Of a stretch of 64,000 nt of DNA, positions 35,427-44,140 are shown one piece after another (the stretch's first letter is position 1; each line of letters starts with the position of its first letter). Source of the DNA: Carboxylicivirga sediminis. GTDB taxonomy: Bacteria > Bacteroidota > Bacteroidia > Bacteroidales > Marinilabiliaceae. The position numbers were made by a program, and so were the translations under genes. The notes beneath the pieces are model-generated. The model was not told the DNA's origin and ran no database searches. It saw only the letters and a list, made by a program, of their open reading frames with translations. The stretch lies in the NCBI RefSeq assembly GCF_018156225.1, contig NZ_JAGTAR010000011.1:85240-149239 (forward strand). Reading direction: 5' to 3'.

Positions 35427-36656
35427 ATGAAACGAACAATATTAACATATATTCTGGCGCTGCTGTTACCGGTTCTGGCAATGGGGCAAGAGGAACTGAA
35501 CAAGTACCTCACCATTGCAGCAGAAAATAATCCGGGCCTTCAGGCAGCCTTTAACAACTACCTGTCGGCACTTGAGAAAGCACCACAGGTCAGGGCTTTG
35601 CCCGATCCTCAACTGGCTTTTGGTTATTTTATCCAGCCGGTGGAAACGCGCAATGGTCCGCAGGAATTTAAATTTTCGGCCACTCAGATGTTTCCCTGGT
35701 TTGGGACTCTGAAGGCAAAAGAAAATTCAACCATTCAGCAGGCCCAGGCGCAGTACGAACTATTTGAAGAAAAACGCTCCAAACTGTTCAACGAGGTGAA
35801 AGCCAACTGGTACAATCTATACTTTACCAACAAGGCGGTGGGCATCACACTGGAGAACATTGATATTCTCAATACTTTTAAAAAGCTGGCTGCCGTAAAG
35901 GTGGAAGCAGGAAAAGTATCGGCGGTGGATCAGTACCGCATCGAGATGGAGATTAACGATTTGGAGAATCAACTGGCTAACCTGCGCGACAAGCAATATG
36001 TGCAGGAGGTGGCTTTTAACAAGCTGTTGAATGTGGAAGAGCCGGTGACGCTTACCTGGCCCGATAGTTTATGGACGACGGATTTCTACCTGAATAAATC
36101 GGCTGCTTTGGACTCAATAAAACTGAAGAATCATCAGTTGCTGAGCATTGATATGCAAAAAGAAGCACTGGCGTTCAAAAAGCAGGCCGCTAAAAAGGCG
36201 GGCGCTCCATCTTTTAGCCTGGGCATCGATTATGTCGCCATTGGTAAAGGGGCCAATAACCTGTCGGGTAAAGATGCTATTGCTTTTCCAAAGGTGGGGT
36301 TGACTATTCCCTTGTACCGGAATAAATACCAGAGCATGGTGCAGGAGGTGGTTTACCTGGAGATGGCCAAAGACTATGAACGAGTAGATAAGGCTAATGT
36401 ATTAGAGGTGCTTTTTGAAAATACCTGGAAGGATTACAGTGATGCTCATCGTCGAATTGATTTATTTGGAGACCAGTTGTATCTGGCACGCAAAGCGATG
36501 AAGCTACTGGAGACTGAGTATGCCTACGCCAATAAAAATTTCGAAGAGATACTGCGTATGGAGCGACGCCTGCTACAGTATCAGCTGGAACTGGAAAAGG
36601 CTCGAACTGATAAGCAAGCTGCTATTGCTTTTATTGGCTACTTGATGGGTAAATAA
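35427..36656 (+). CDS. TolC/CusC-like outer-membrane efflux channel
   Basis: The outer-membrane exit duct of the same efflux system. The 409 residues begin with a signal peptide (ILALLLPVLAMGQ) and continue as long helices with little sequence complexity, typical of one or two OEP domains: PGLQAAFNNYLSALEKAPQ and, in the second half, SFSLGIDYVAIG and VGLTIPLYRNKYQ. It starts 3 bp after the pump gene and is immediately followed by the adaptor gene. Confidence 0.9.
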   Translation: MKRTILTYILALLLPVLAMGQEELNKYLTIAAENNPGLQAAFNNYLSALEKAPQVRALPDPQLAFGYFIQPVETRNGPQEFKFSATQMFPWFGTLKAKENSTIQQAQAQYELFEEKRSKLFNEVKANWYNLYFTNKAVGITLENIDILNTFKKLAAVKVEAGKVSAVDQYRIEMEINDLENQLANLRDKQYVQEVAFNKLLNVEEPVTLTWPDSLWTTDFYLNKSAALDSIKLKNHQLLSIDMQKEALAFKKQAAKKAGAPSFSLGIDYVAIGKGANNLSGKDAIAFPKVGLTIPLYRNKYQSMVQEVVYLEMAKDYERVDKANVLEVLFENTWKDYSDAHRRIDLFGDQLYLARKAMKLLETEYAYANKNFEEILRMERRLLQYQLELEKARTDKQAAIAFIGYLMGK

Positions 36657-36680
36657 TTGTTAATGATTAATTGTAAACAG

Positions 36681-38816
36681 ATGAACACAATCTTTCAATA
36701 TATAAAAGCTAATTACAAGCCGGTACTGATAACATTGGCTATCGGTTTGTTGGTAGGATGGGCCATTGCGCCATCCGGAAGTGGAAATGCTCAGGCTGAC
36801 GCTCACGAAGGACATCAGCACGAAGAAGAAACAGTTTGGACGTGCTCTATGCACCCGCAAATAAAGCAGAATGAGCCGGGCTTGTGCCCGATATGTGCCA
36901 TGGACCTGATTCCTTTAGCAGGTATGCAATCGGCCGAGAATGCCGATCCTAATGAAGTAGTGATGACGGAAGCGGCTGCTAAGCTGGCTGAAGTGGAAAC
37001 AAGTGTGGTGCAATTGGGAAAACCGGTAAAAGAAGTTTATCTGCAGGGTAAGATACATGTGGATGAGCGACGTATAGCTGAGCTGACAGCCCGTTATGGA
37101 GGCCGTATCGAGCAGCTCAACATCAATTTTACCGGGCAGAATGTGCGAAAAGGGCAGAAGCTGGCTACTATCTACTCGCCTGATTTGGTTAGCGCCCAGC
37201 GGGAGCTGATTGAAGCTTTTGCTGTCAGGGAAAGCAATCCGTCTTTATACATGGCGTCTAAATCAAAGCTGCAGGCCTGGGATTTAACGGACGAGCAGAT
37301 TGCAGCCATTGAAAAAAGTGGTGAGCCACAGGTGTATTTTGATATCTTATCGCCTATCTCGGGTACGGTAATGATGCGTCATGTGGCACTGGGCGACTAT
37401 GTGAAACAAGGGATGCCGCTGTTTAAGGTGGCTGATCTTACAAAGGTATGGGCCTTGTTTGATGCCTACGAAACAGATTTGCCTTGGGTGAAGCAAGGCG
37501 ATAAAGTGAGTTTTACATTGGAAGCCTTGCCCGGTGAAACGTTTGCCGCCAGGGTAACATATGTTGACCCCATAATTGATGCGAAAACACGCGTAGCTAA
37601 AGTGCGTGTGGAAGTAGCGAACAGCAACTTGCAGCTCAAACCTGAGATGTTTGCCAACGCTGTACTGGAGGCCCGGTTGTCGAATGAGGATGTGATGGTG
37701 ATTCCAAAGTCGGCGGTACTGTGGACGGGCAAACGCGCCGTTGTGTATACCAAAGTGCCGGAGCGTGAAACACCTACCTTCCTGTTCAGGGAGATTACGC
37801 TTGGACCCGATGCCGGTGACAATTACATCGTGAAAGAAGGTTTATCTGTTGGTGAAGAGATTGCGACCAATGGTGTGTTTAAGATTGATGCCTCGGCACA
37901 GTTGATGGGGCTGAAGAGCATGATGAATGCCCCCGAAACGCACAATAAGAACAAGGCAAGTTTTACTGTAGCCGGCAATTGCGATATGTGTAAGGAGCGC
38001 ATCGAAAAGGCAGCCATGACGGTGTTTGGTGTCGTAAGTGCCGAGTGGTCAGCCGATGCTCAGGAGGCCAGGGTAGTATTTGATCCGGAGCACACCAATG
38101 CGGATGCCATTCAAAAGGCAATTGCTCAGGTAGGCCATGATACCGAAAAATATAAAGCCGATGATGCAGTTTATGAAACGTTACACAGTTGCTGTCTATA
38201 CGAGCGTTTGGATAAGCAGGCTGTTACAAAGTCTTCAGCTAAGCAATCGAGTCAGACGAAGCATGCCATGGTTAAAGTAGCCGGTAATTGTGGTATGTGT
38301 CAGGAGCGCATTGAAGAAGCTGCTCTTTCGGTGGAAGGTGTGACTATGGCCAAATGGGATAAGGACACCAAAATGCTGCACCTGAATTATGGCGGTAAAG
38401 CCACAGTGGATGCTGTTGAAAAAGCCATTGCTGCTGTGGGGCACGATACGGAGCATCACAAAGCGGATGATTCAGTATATGGTAAGTTGCCTGGATGCTG
38501 CCATTATGATAGGATAGGAGAACCTGCAATTAAAGAAATGCCTGCAGTTCAGTCAAAGCACGCCATGGTTAAAGTAGCTGGTAACTGTGGTATGTGTCAG
38601 GAACGGATTGAAGAAGCTGCTCTATCAGTGGAAGGTGTGACTACGGCCAAATGGGATAAGGACACCAAGATGCTGCACCTGAATTATAGCGGTAAGGCTA
38701 CAGTGGATGCTGTTGAAAAAGCCATTGCCACAGTGGGGCATGATACTGAGCACCACAAAGCCGATGATGAGGTATACGATAACCTGCACGGGTGTTGTCA
38801 GTACGAACGTTTTTAA
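36681..38816 (+). CDS. cusB: CusB-type periplasmic adaptor with three C-terminal HMA domains
   Basis: The membrane-fusion protein linking pump and channel. After an N-terminal anchor (about 10-28), it has a heavy-metal-binding HMBD with TCSMHPQIKQNEPGLCPICA (Cys and Met rich), then the HlyD-type hairpin and barrel (about 100-410). Three heavy-metal-associated domains follow in tandem at about 425-500, 527-600 and 626-700. Each has GNC-x-MC-x2-RIE as a CxxC-like site and a trailing HDTE-x-KADD...CC-x-YER block. The second and third are nearly identical, from a recent 222-bp duplication. Start could also be ATG at 36663; MNTIFQYIKANYK is preferred. Confidence 0.9.
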   Translation: MNTIFQYIKANYKPVLITLAIGLLVGWAIAPSGSGNAQADAHEGHQHEEETVWTCSMHPQIKQNEPGLCPICAMDLIPLAGMQSAENADPNEVVMTEAAAKLAEVETSVVQLGKPVKEVYLQGKIHVDERRIAELTARYGGRIEQLNINFTGQNVRKGQKLATIYSPDLVSAQRELIEAFAVRESNPSLYMASKSKLQAWDLTDEQIAAIEKSGEPQVYFDILSPISGTVMMRHVALGDYVKQGMPLFKVADLTKVWALFDAYETDLPWVKQGDKVSFTLEALPGETFAARVTYVDPIIDAKTRVAKVRVEVANSNLQLKPEMFANAVLEARLSNEDVMVIPKSAVLWTGKRAVVYTKVPERETPTFLFREITLGPDAGDNYIVKEGLSVGEEIATNGVFKIDASAQLMGLKSMMNAPETHNKNKASFTVAGNCDMCKERIEKAAMTVFGVVSAEWSADAQEARVVFDPEHTNADAIQKAIAQVGHDTEKYKADDAVYETLHSCCLYERLDKQAVTKSSAKQSSQTKHAMVKVAGNCGMCQERIEEAALSVEGVTMAKWDKDTKMLHLNYGGKATVDAVEKAIAAVGHDTEHHKADDSVYGKLPGCCHYDRIGEPAIKEMPAVQSKHAMVKVAGNCGMCQERIEEAALSVEGVTTAKWDKDTKMLHLNYSGKATVDAVEKAIATVGHDTEHHKADDEVYDNLHGCCQYERF
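38259..38777 (+). repeat. Tandem 222-bp duplication inside cusB
   Basis: 38259-38480 and 38556-38777 are about 90 percent alike by eye, encoding 74-residue HMA blocks that differ at only four residues (Met/Thr, Gly/Ser, Ala/Thr and Ser/Glu). The first, more divergent HMA domain starts near 37953. Confidence 0.9.
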
Positions 38817-38870
38817 TGGAATACACAGGCTTATGCCTCGCGTTCCTGTGTGACTTAAAAAAGTTGTGTT

Positions 38871-39121
38871 CCTGCTGCGCATACAATGTAACGTTTGCGC
38901 ATGCACTGTAACGACTGCTCAACACATTGTAAGGGTTGCGCAGTACATTGTAACGTTTGCGCAGTGCATTGTAACGACTGCTCAACACATTGTAACGTTT
39001 GCTCAGTGCATTGTAATGGTTGCACAGCACATTGTAACGTTTGCTCAGTGCGTTGTAACGTTTGCTCAATACATTGTACCGGTTGCGCAGTGCGTTGTGT
39101 CAGGTGTTCAGTATATTATAA
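38871..39121 (+). repeat. 21-bp tandem repeat, about 12 copies
   Basis: Units run on without spacers. A typical unit is CGTTTGCTCA then GTGCATTGTAA (21 bp), with TTGTAA and TGC-x-CA nearly constant. Copies begin at 38871, 38892 (20 bp), 38912, 38933, 38954, 38975, 38996, 39017, 39038, 39059, 39080 and 39101. Because the period is seven codons, several frames stay open; one (38901-39167) would encode heptads HCNVCSV with 20 Cys. No ribosome-binding motif is seen, and Cys codons show no synonymous change (TGT and TGC fixed), so coding is unproven. Confidence 0.85.
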
Positions 39122-39124
39122 CAG

Positions 39125-39163
39125 ACAAGCAGCCAGGTATATTTTAAATACCTGGCTGCTTGT
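39125..39163. terminator. Strong hairpin between the repeat array and the activase gene
   Basis: ACAAGCAGCCAGGTAT (39125-39140) pairs perfectly over 16 bp with ATACCTGGCTGCTTGT (39148-39163), loop ATTTTAA. A poly-T tail is weak on either strand, but its position between convergent units suits a bidirectional terminator. Confidence 0.65.
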
Positions 39164-39179
39164 ATAACTTCAATAAAGT

Positions 39180-40103
39180 TTACCCGCCAATCATTGCCTT
39201 GACACCATAGGATTCAAATATGGCAATGATTTCCTGCAAACGCTCTGCAGAGGGTTCGGCCATTTCGCCTTTATCATATGCTTCACCCAGTTTCTCGTAT
39301 TTCTTCTCCGCAATATTATGAAATGGCAGAAGGTTAACCAGCGGCTTTTTACCTTCTAATGTCGCAATGAATTGGGCTGATTCGCGGATGTTCCGGTCGT
39401 CATCGTTCACTCCTTTAATCAACGGAATACGAATATTCAGGTCAACACCAGTGGCAGCAAGACTCCTGAGGTTAGTCAGAATTTTATCATTGGGCATGCC
39501 CGTCCATTGACGATGCTTGTCCGTGTCCATCATCTTCAAGTCGTACAGAAAATGGTCGGTGCGTTTGGCTACTTCCATCAGCACCTCCGGTTTGGCATAG
39601 CCGGTTGTATCTACACAACGATGAATACCTTCTGCACCGCAGGCATCCAGCAATGGGATAAGGAACTCATGATGCAGCAAGGGTTCACCACCTGAGAAGG
39701 TGACGCCACCTTCTGATTTGTCCATCAGCATGGTCTCTTTTTTGATCTGCTTCATGATTTCTTCCACAGTCATCAGGCGGCCCGTCATCTCAATGGCTTT
39801 GGTTGGGCACACTTCGGCGCAGGTGCCGCATAGTGTGCATAAATCGCCGTCTGTTACAATGCCATCCGCTGTGAGTGTCAGTGCCTGTTCGGGACAATGT
39901 TTCACGCATTCTTCACAGGCAATGCACTTGCTGTTATTGTACATTTTCTGCTGTTGCTTCAACTGACTCTCCGGGTTATGACACCACTTGCAACGCAAAG
40001 GACATCCTTTCAGGAAAATGGTGATGCGAATGCCCGGCCCGTCATTGATGGCGTAGCGTTTGATATCAAATATTAAACTTGGTAGTTCCATTTGCTTGAC
40101 CAA
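39180..40103 (-). CDS. Glycyl radical enzyme activase (radical SAM)
   Basis: Installs the glycyl radical on the enzyme encoded just upstream. The N-terminal [20 protein letters not shown] and the radical SAM cluster motif [14 protein letters not shown] (C-x3-C-x2-C) are clear. It carries an insert with two extra [4Fe-4S] sites ([16 protein letters not shown] and [12 protein letters not shown]), as in activases of dehydratase-type glycyl radical enzymes and unlike the classical PflA. It is 307 residues long. Oxygen sensitivity of the pair fits an anaerobic or microaerobic life. Confidence 0.93.
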   Translation of the reverse strand: MVKQMELPSLIFDIKRYAINDGPGIRITIFLKGCPLRCKWCHNPESQLKQQQKMYNNSKCIACEECVKHCPEQALTLTADGIVTDGDLCTLCGTCAEVCPTKAIEMTGRLMTVEEIMKQIKKETMLMDKSEGGVTFSGGEPLLHHEFLIPLLDACGAEGIHRCVDTTGYAKPEVLMEVAKRTDHFLYDLKMMDTDKHRQWTGMPNDKILTNLRSLAATGVDLNIRIPLIKGVNDDDRNIRESAQFIATLEGKKPLVNLLPFHNIAEKKYEKLGEAYDKGEMAEPSAERLQEIIAIFESYGVKAMIGG

Positions 40104-40127
40104 TAATATGGTTGTTTGTCGTTTTTA

Positions 40128-40161
40128 TAGCTTATAGCTGCTGGCTGATAGCTGATAGCGA
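40128..40161. repeat. Short AGCTTATAGC-type repeats
   Basis: TAGCTTATAGCTGCTGGC followed by TGATAGCTGATAGCGA; the same word family as at 14803-14894, in the 143-bp gap between the activase and its partner. Confidence 0.45.
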
Positions 40162-40246
40162 TTTACATGACGCTTAGTTATCCTTAAATAAGACACAATG
40201 GTGCATGAAAAAACTTCTGACTACTGCCTACAGACTAATAACTAGA

Positions 40247-42769
40247 TTAAAACGATTCATTCTCCGTTCTGTCAATGACTTCCTGCTGTAAATCGGCATT
40301 CATATCGTTGAAATAATCACTGTAACCTGCCATACGCACCAGTAGGTCTTTGTAGTCTTCCGGATTCTCCTGGGCGGCTCGCAAAGTGGCAGTATCCACT
40401 ATGTTGAATTGTACATGGTGACCTCCCATTGTGAAATAGCTGCGTATCAGTTTACCCATCTTATTAATGTCTTCATCACGCTTTAATAAGCTCGGCAAGA
40501 AACGCATATTCAGCAGTGTACCTCCCGAACGGGTGTGATCCAGCTTTGTTAATGAGCGAATCACCGCTGAAGGGCCATTCACATCACAGCCATGTGATGG
40601 CGAGGTACCATCCGAAATGGATTTGCCGGCTAAACGGCCGTTTGGTGTGGCACCCATCACTTTACCAAAATACACGTGGCAGGTAGTTGACAGCATATTC
40701 AGGTGGTATTTGCCACCTTTGATATTGGGCTTACCATCGATTGTTTTGACCAAATCATCATAAACACGCAGAGCAATGTCATCGGCATATTCATCATCGT
40801 TGCCAAAGAAGGGTGTGCGGTTAACAATGGTTTGGCGCAGGATTTCGTCACCTTCAAAGTTGTTGGCCACTGCCTTTAAAATGCGCTCCATGTCAAAGGT
40901 CTTCTTTTCAAAGACATGGTGTTTGATGGTCGATAAACTGTCGGTAACTGTTCCAAGTCCTGTACATTGGATGTAATTGGTGTTGTAGCGCGGTCCGCTA
41001 TTGTAATAGTCACGACCTTTGGCAATACAATCTTCAATAACCACCGACAGGAAGGGAGCCGGTGCATATTTGGCAAACATGGTATCGATGTAGTTGCTCA
41101 CACGCATTTTCTGGTCAACAATAAACTCCAGCTGCTTTTTGAAGGCTGCATATAGCTCGTCATAACTTTTAAAGGTTCTTGGATCGCCTGTCTCACAGCC
41201 GGCCATCTTTCCGGTTACCGGATCGATGCCGTTATTAAGCGTAACTTCAAGAATCTTAGGTACGTTGAGGTAGCCGGTGAGTACATAGGCTTCTTTGCCA
41301 AATGCACCTACTTCAATACAGCCACTGCAACCGCCTTCTCTGGCATCAGTAAGAGATTTGCCCTGTGCCAGCATCTCGGTAATATAGGTTTCGGGACTGA
41401 AAACAGATGGATAACCATGCCCCTGTCGTATCACTTTGCAAGCAGCATTCAGGAACTTATCAGGTGTAACATGACTGATATGAACCGATGAGCCAGGCTG
41501 TAGGAGGTGCAGTTCTTCCACCACTTCAAGCATGATGTATGAAACTTCGCTCACGCCATCAGAGCCATCGGCTTTAACACCGCCAATATTGATATTGGTA
41601 AAATCGTTGTAGGTGCCACTTTCTTTGGCTGTGATGCCCACCTTAGGTGGAGCAGTCTGGTTATTCACCTTAATCCACATGCAGCTGATCAGTTCCTTGG
41701 CCTCTTCCCGGGTCAGTGTGCCCTCGGCAATCTCTTTTTCGTAAAATGGTGCCAGGTGTTGGTCGAAGTGCCCCGGATTCATGGCGTCCCAGCCATTCAA
41801 TTCGGTGATGGTACCCAGGTGAACAAACCAATACATCTGTATGGCTTCGTGCAAGGTACGTGGTGCATGAGCGGGCACCCGGCGGCATACCTCGGCTATT
41901 TTTAACAGTTCGGCTTTACGTTTAGGGTTTGATTCTGTTTGCGACTTTTCTTCAGCCAGGGCAGCATGGCGCTCGGCGAAGAGGATGACCGCATCGCAGG
42001 AGATGTCCATGGCCTTTAGCTCTTCCGCCTTGTTGTTGGCATCCGGATCGTTGAGGTAGTCCAGCGAATCCAGGTGAGCTTTGATATCCTTTTTGAAATC
42101 CAGCATGCCTTTTTTGTAAATCTTGCCATCCAGGCAGGTGTGGCCCGGTGCGCGTTGCTCCATAAACTCAGTGAAGAGTCCGGCCTCATAAGCACGCTTC
42201 CATTCTTCGGGTACATGGTTGAAAATACGCTCCCGTTGGGTACGTCCTTGCCAGTACGGAATAACCTCCTGCTCGTAGGTATCAATATCCTCCTGGTTGA
42301 TGGTGTAACGTTGCTGGTCACGTGTGTTGAGCACATGAAAATCTTCCACACTGTGACAGGTCAGCTCTGGGAAGGTAGGCACGGCCTTCGGTTGAGGACC
42401 GCGTTCGCCCACAATCAGCTCATCATCTCCCATGTAGAGCGTCTTTTTCTGGCAATGGTCCAGAAAGGTGAGGGCACGTAACACCGGAATAGGATGTTTG
42501 CCGTAGTGTTCTTTGTAGAATGCTGTTTGGTGCAAAGCCCGCTCAATGGAGATGCTTGGTTCAGCGTCAAAACTCAGCTTGCGAAGGCGCTGAATACGTG
42601 GATTCATACCCGGGCCAAGTTTATCGCCCAGGGGTTGGTAAAAATTACCTTCTGATGAGGCCGAACGTTCAGCTGTTTTTACTGATTCTTCTTTACCTAA
42701 CAGTTCTTTGATGGTTGGCAGACCTGCGCCATTGGGATCAGGACGGCCTTTTATGTTTTCTGTTGACAT
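40247..42769 (-). CDS. hypD: Glycyl radical enzyme, resembles trans-4-hydroxy-L-proline dehydratase
   Basis: A PFL-like radical enzyme of 840 residues. The active-site Cys484 in GGCSGCIEVGAFGKE has the Cys-x-Glu form (SGC-x-E) of dehydratases, and the glycyl radical site Gly815 in RMAGYSDYF lies near the C-terminus. Around it, YVLTGYLNVPKILEVTLNNG, RYNTNYIQ, GNDDEYADDI and FGKVMGATPNGR match, from memory, the hydroxyproline dehydratase HypD, which converts trans-4-hydroxyproline to pyrroline-5-carboxylate for reduction to proline. The substrate is an inference: no proline reductase gene is nearby. The frame extends upstream, but MSTENIKGRPDP at 42769 is the natural start. Confidence 0.72.
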   Translation of the reverse strand: MSTENIKGRPDPNGAGLPTIKELLGKEESVKTAERSASSEGNFYQPLGDKLGPGMNPRIQRLRKLSFDAEPSISIERALHQTAFYKEHYGKHPIPVLRALTFLDHCQKKTLYMGDDELIVGERGPQPKAVPTFPELTCHSVEDFHVLNTRDQQRYTINQEDIDTYEQEVIPYWQGRTQRERIFNHVPEEWKRAYEAGLFTEFMEQRAPGHTCLDGKIYKKGMLDFKKDIKAHLDSLDYLNDPDANNKAEELKAMDISCDAVILFAERHAALAEEKSQTESNPKRKAELLKIAEVCRRVPAHAPRTLHEAIQMYWFVHLGTITELNGWDAMNPGHFDQHLAPFYEKEIAEGTLTREEAKELISCMWIKVNNQTAPPKVGITAKESGTYNDFTNINIGGVKADGSDGVSEVSYIMLEVVEELHLLQPGSSVHISHVTPDKFLNAACKVIRQGHGYPSVFSPETYITEMLAQGKSLTDAREGGCSGCIEVGAFGKEAYVLTGYLNVPKILEVTLNNGIDPVTGKMAGCETGDPRTFKSYDELYAAFKKQLEFIVDQKMRVSNYIDTMFAKYAPAPFLSVVIEDCIAKGRDYYNSGPRYNTNYIQCTGLGTVTDSLSTIKHHVFEKKTFDMERILKAVANNFEGDEILRQTIVNRTPFFGNDDEYADDIALRVYDDLVKTIDGKPNIKGGKYHLNMLSTTCHVYFGKVMGATPNGRLAGKSISDGTSPSHGCDVNGPSAVIRSLTKLDHTRSGGTLLNMRFLPSLLKRDEDINKMGKLIRSYFTMGGHHVQFNIVDTATLRAAQENPEDYKDLLVRMAGYSDYFNDMNADLQQEVIDRTENESF

Positions 42770-43093
42770 TGTTGACGTTTTAAAGATAGTTCTACTGGTT
42801 AAATACATACAGGAGCGGTTATGTAGCGCTACCATTTTAGTATTTACAATAATTCAGAAAATAGTATAAGGAGATGTTGGCTTGATGGATTCAAACCAAA
42901 CGGCTAGAATTGCTTATAGAACATTAAGCATTCAAATAAACAGCGGTATCCTTTTATGTTGTGCGAATGACTCACAATAAACGTATTTAGAACAATGCCA
43001 AAGTTGCACAAAAATGATTTGATTGCAAATAGCTATTTCGCTTTTTTTACGAGTTGGCGGTTATTTTATCCTACTGGTTAAAAGCGGGTAGTA
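42770..43093. other. Intergenic stretch without gene
   Basis: 324 bp between the start of the glycyl radical enzyme and the end of the GLPGLI gene. It must hold the promoter of the former; a near-match TATCTTTA lies at about 42782-42789 on the minus strand (last base differs from consensus). An AAATAGCTATTT palindrome is at about 43027. Nothing else is clear. Confidence 0.4.
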
Positions 43094-43834
43094 TTAGTTT
43101 TCATTTAAAATAAAACGGTTTTCGGGAATGATAATCTCTACTCTTGGTGCCTTGTTGTTTTCTGGTTCTGGCCTGTTTTGTTGGCGTGCGCGTTGCTTAC
43201 GTATTTTAATGACTTCTTTGCGGTAGTCTTTATATTCTTTGCAAAATGAATTATAGTCGATAGGTTCTTTATGATCAAACGGACGATACAGTGGACCTTC
43301 GGTATCAAGTAATTCAACTGATTCGGCTTGATAAACAAGTACATCGTCTGTGGTACAAACCTTTAATACCACGCCCGGAAGACCGTGTAATTTCCATGGT
43401 GCTGCAGTATATGGCAATTCTGTAGTATAGTGAGCCTTATACTCACGACCCCTGAACTCAGCAAAAGCTGTTTTGCAAGGAAAGTCTAATATGGTGTCTT
43501 TTTCATTAACATGGTTCCATTTAAACAGATCCAGCTCTTCCTGTACAACCAGGTTGTCGCGTCCCAGGCTTTCTTCATAAACCAGGTAATCGTTAGTATA
43601 ATCCTTATACAGGCGGGTTGAATCGGCCGTTTGCTTATATCGGATATTTTTGCCAGCGCCAACTTTGGTTAAACGGATGGTGTAGCTCAGTACCTTGTCA
43701 TCTTTGGCTTGTAGTTCCATTTCGTAGGTATTGGGCTTGGTATGATCGATATAGTTATATCTTACTTTAAGCGTTTGTTGAGCATTTACTGCGGTTATTA
43801 GAAAGGTGACTATAATAAGTGCGGCTATTTTCAT
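43094..43834 (-). CDS. GLPGLI family protein
   Basis: A secreted protein of 246 residues with an N-terminal signal (LIIVTFLITAVNAQ). The name-giving motif is WKLHGLPGVVLKV, followed by a beta-strand and YQAESVELL, as in the family, which is restricted to Bacteroidota and has no known biochemical role. The C-terminal part is basic and helical (KEVIKIRKQRARQQN). It has no obvious operon partner and is divergent from the glucan cluster, with the first operator of that cluster between them. Confidence 0.85.
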   Translation of the reverse strand: MKIAALIIVTFLITAVNAQQTLKVRYNYIDHTKPNTYEMELQAKDDKVLSYTIRLTKVGAGKNIRYKQTADSTRLYKDYTNDYLVYEESLGRDNLVVQEELDLFKWNHVNEKDTILDFPCKTAFAEFRGREYKAHYTTELPYTAAPWKLHGLPGVVLKVCTTDDVLVYQAESVELLDTEGPLYRPFDHKEPIDYNSFCKEYKDYRKEVIKIRKQRARQQNRPEPENNKAPRVEIIIPENRFILNEN

Positions 43835-44018
43835 TTTCGTGTTGTGATTTTTGTTTTGTCCTACGATTAAATTGTTTCAAGGTTTGGTTTATTTCCTTGT
43901 AAAACGGGGGGAAGTGCAAGGGTTCATAGATAGGCGTTGATTGTCAGTGCTAATGACCTGTTTCAATTAGAACTTATTTATTCCATCCAAACGTGTGACA
44001 TGTGTGGTTAGAGAAAAA

Positions 44019-44037
44019 AACGTAGTTAAAGTGAGGT
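44019..44037 (+). promoter_or_regulatory. 19-bp element, copy 1 (glucan cluster operator candidate)
   Basis: AACGTAGTTAAAGTGAGGT occurs here and, base for base, at 47082-47100. Each copy ends exactly 52 bp before a TAnnTTTG box. It probably is an activator site at about -60 to -80. Confidence 0.7.
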
Positions 44038-44089
44038 GCAAAGTAACTATTGAAGTTTGTCAAAAGTGGTTATATATTAATGCCATTGA

Positions 44090-44097
44090 TACTTTTG
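44090..44097 (+). promoter_or_regulatory. -7 box of the GH-A/GH16 unit
   Basis: TACTTTTG fits TAnnTTTG, 43 bp before the ATG at 44141. No good -33 TTG is present, as expected if an activator is needed. Confidence 0.55.
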
Positions 44098-44140
44098 TTG
44101 GTTCAATAACGGAAGTGTACCGCATTAAATTTAGTTACTT

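Noticed and set aside
38698..39069. Minus-strand open frame of about 120 residues across the 21-bp repeat (YNVLSKR heptads)
   Set aside because: It runs antisense into the end of cusB, has no ATG or ribosome-binding motif, and is open only because a 21-bp repeat keeps the frame.
38871..39121. CRISPR array
   Set aside because: The 21-bp units follow each other directly with no unique spacers and no cas genes are nearby.
38866..39147. Plus-strand frame of about 93 residues (IVTFAQC heptads)
   Set aside because: It starts at a GTG without a ribosome-binding motif and is a by-product of the repeat; some synonymous change (GCN, CAR) kept it as a possibility only in the findings.
42770..42835. 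Upstream start of the glycyl radical enzyme
   Set aside because: The added residues (MVALHNRSCMYL...) look like a translated leader, while MSTENIKGRPDP at 42769 is a natural start.
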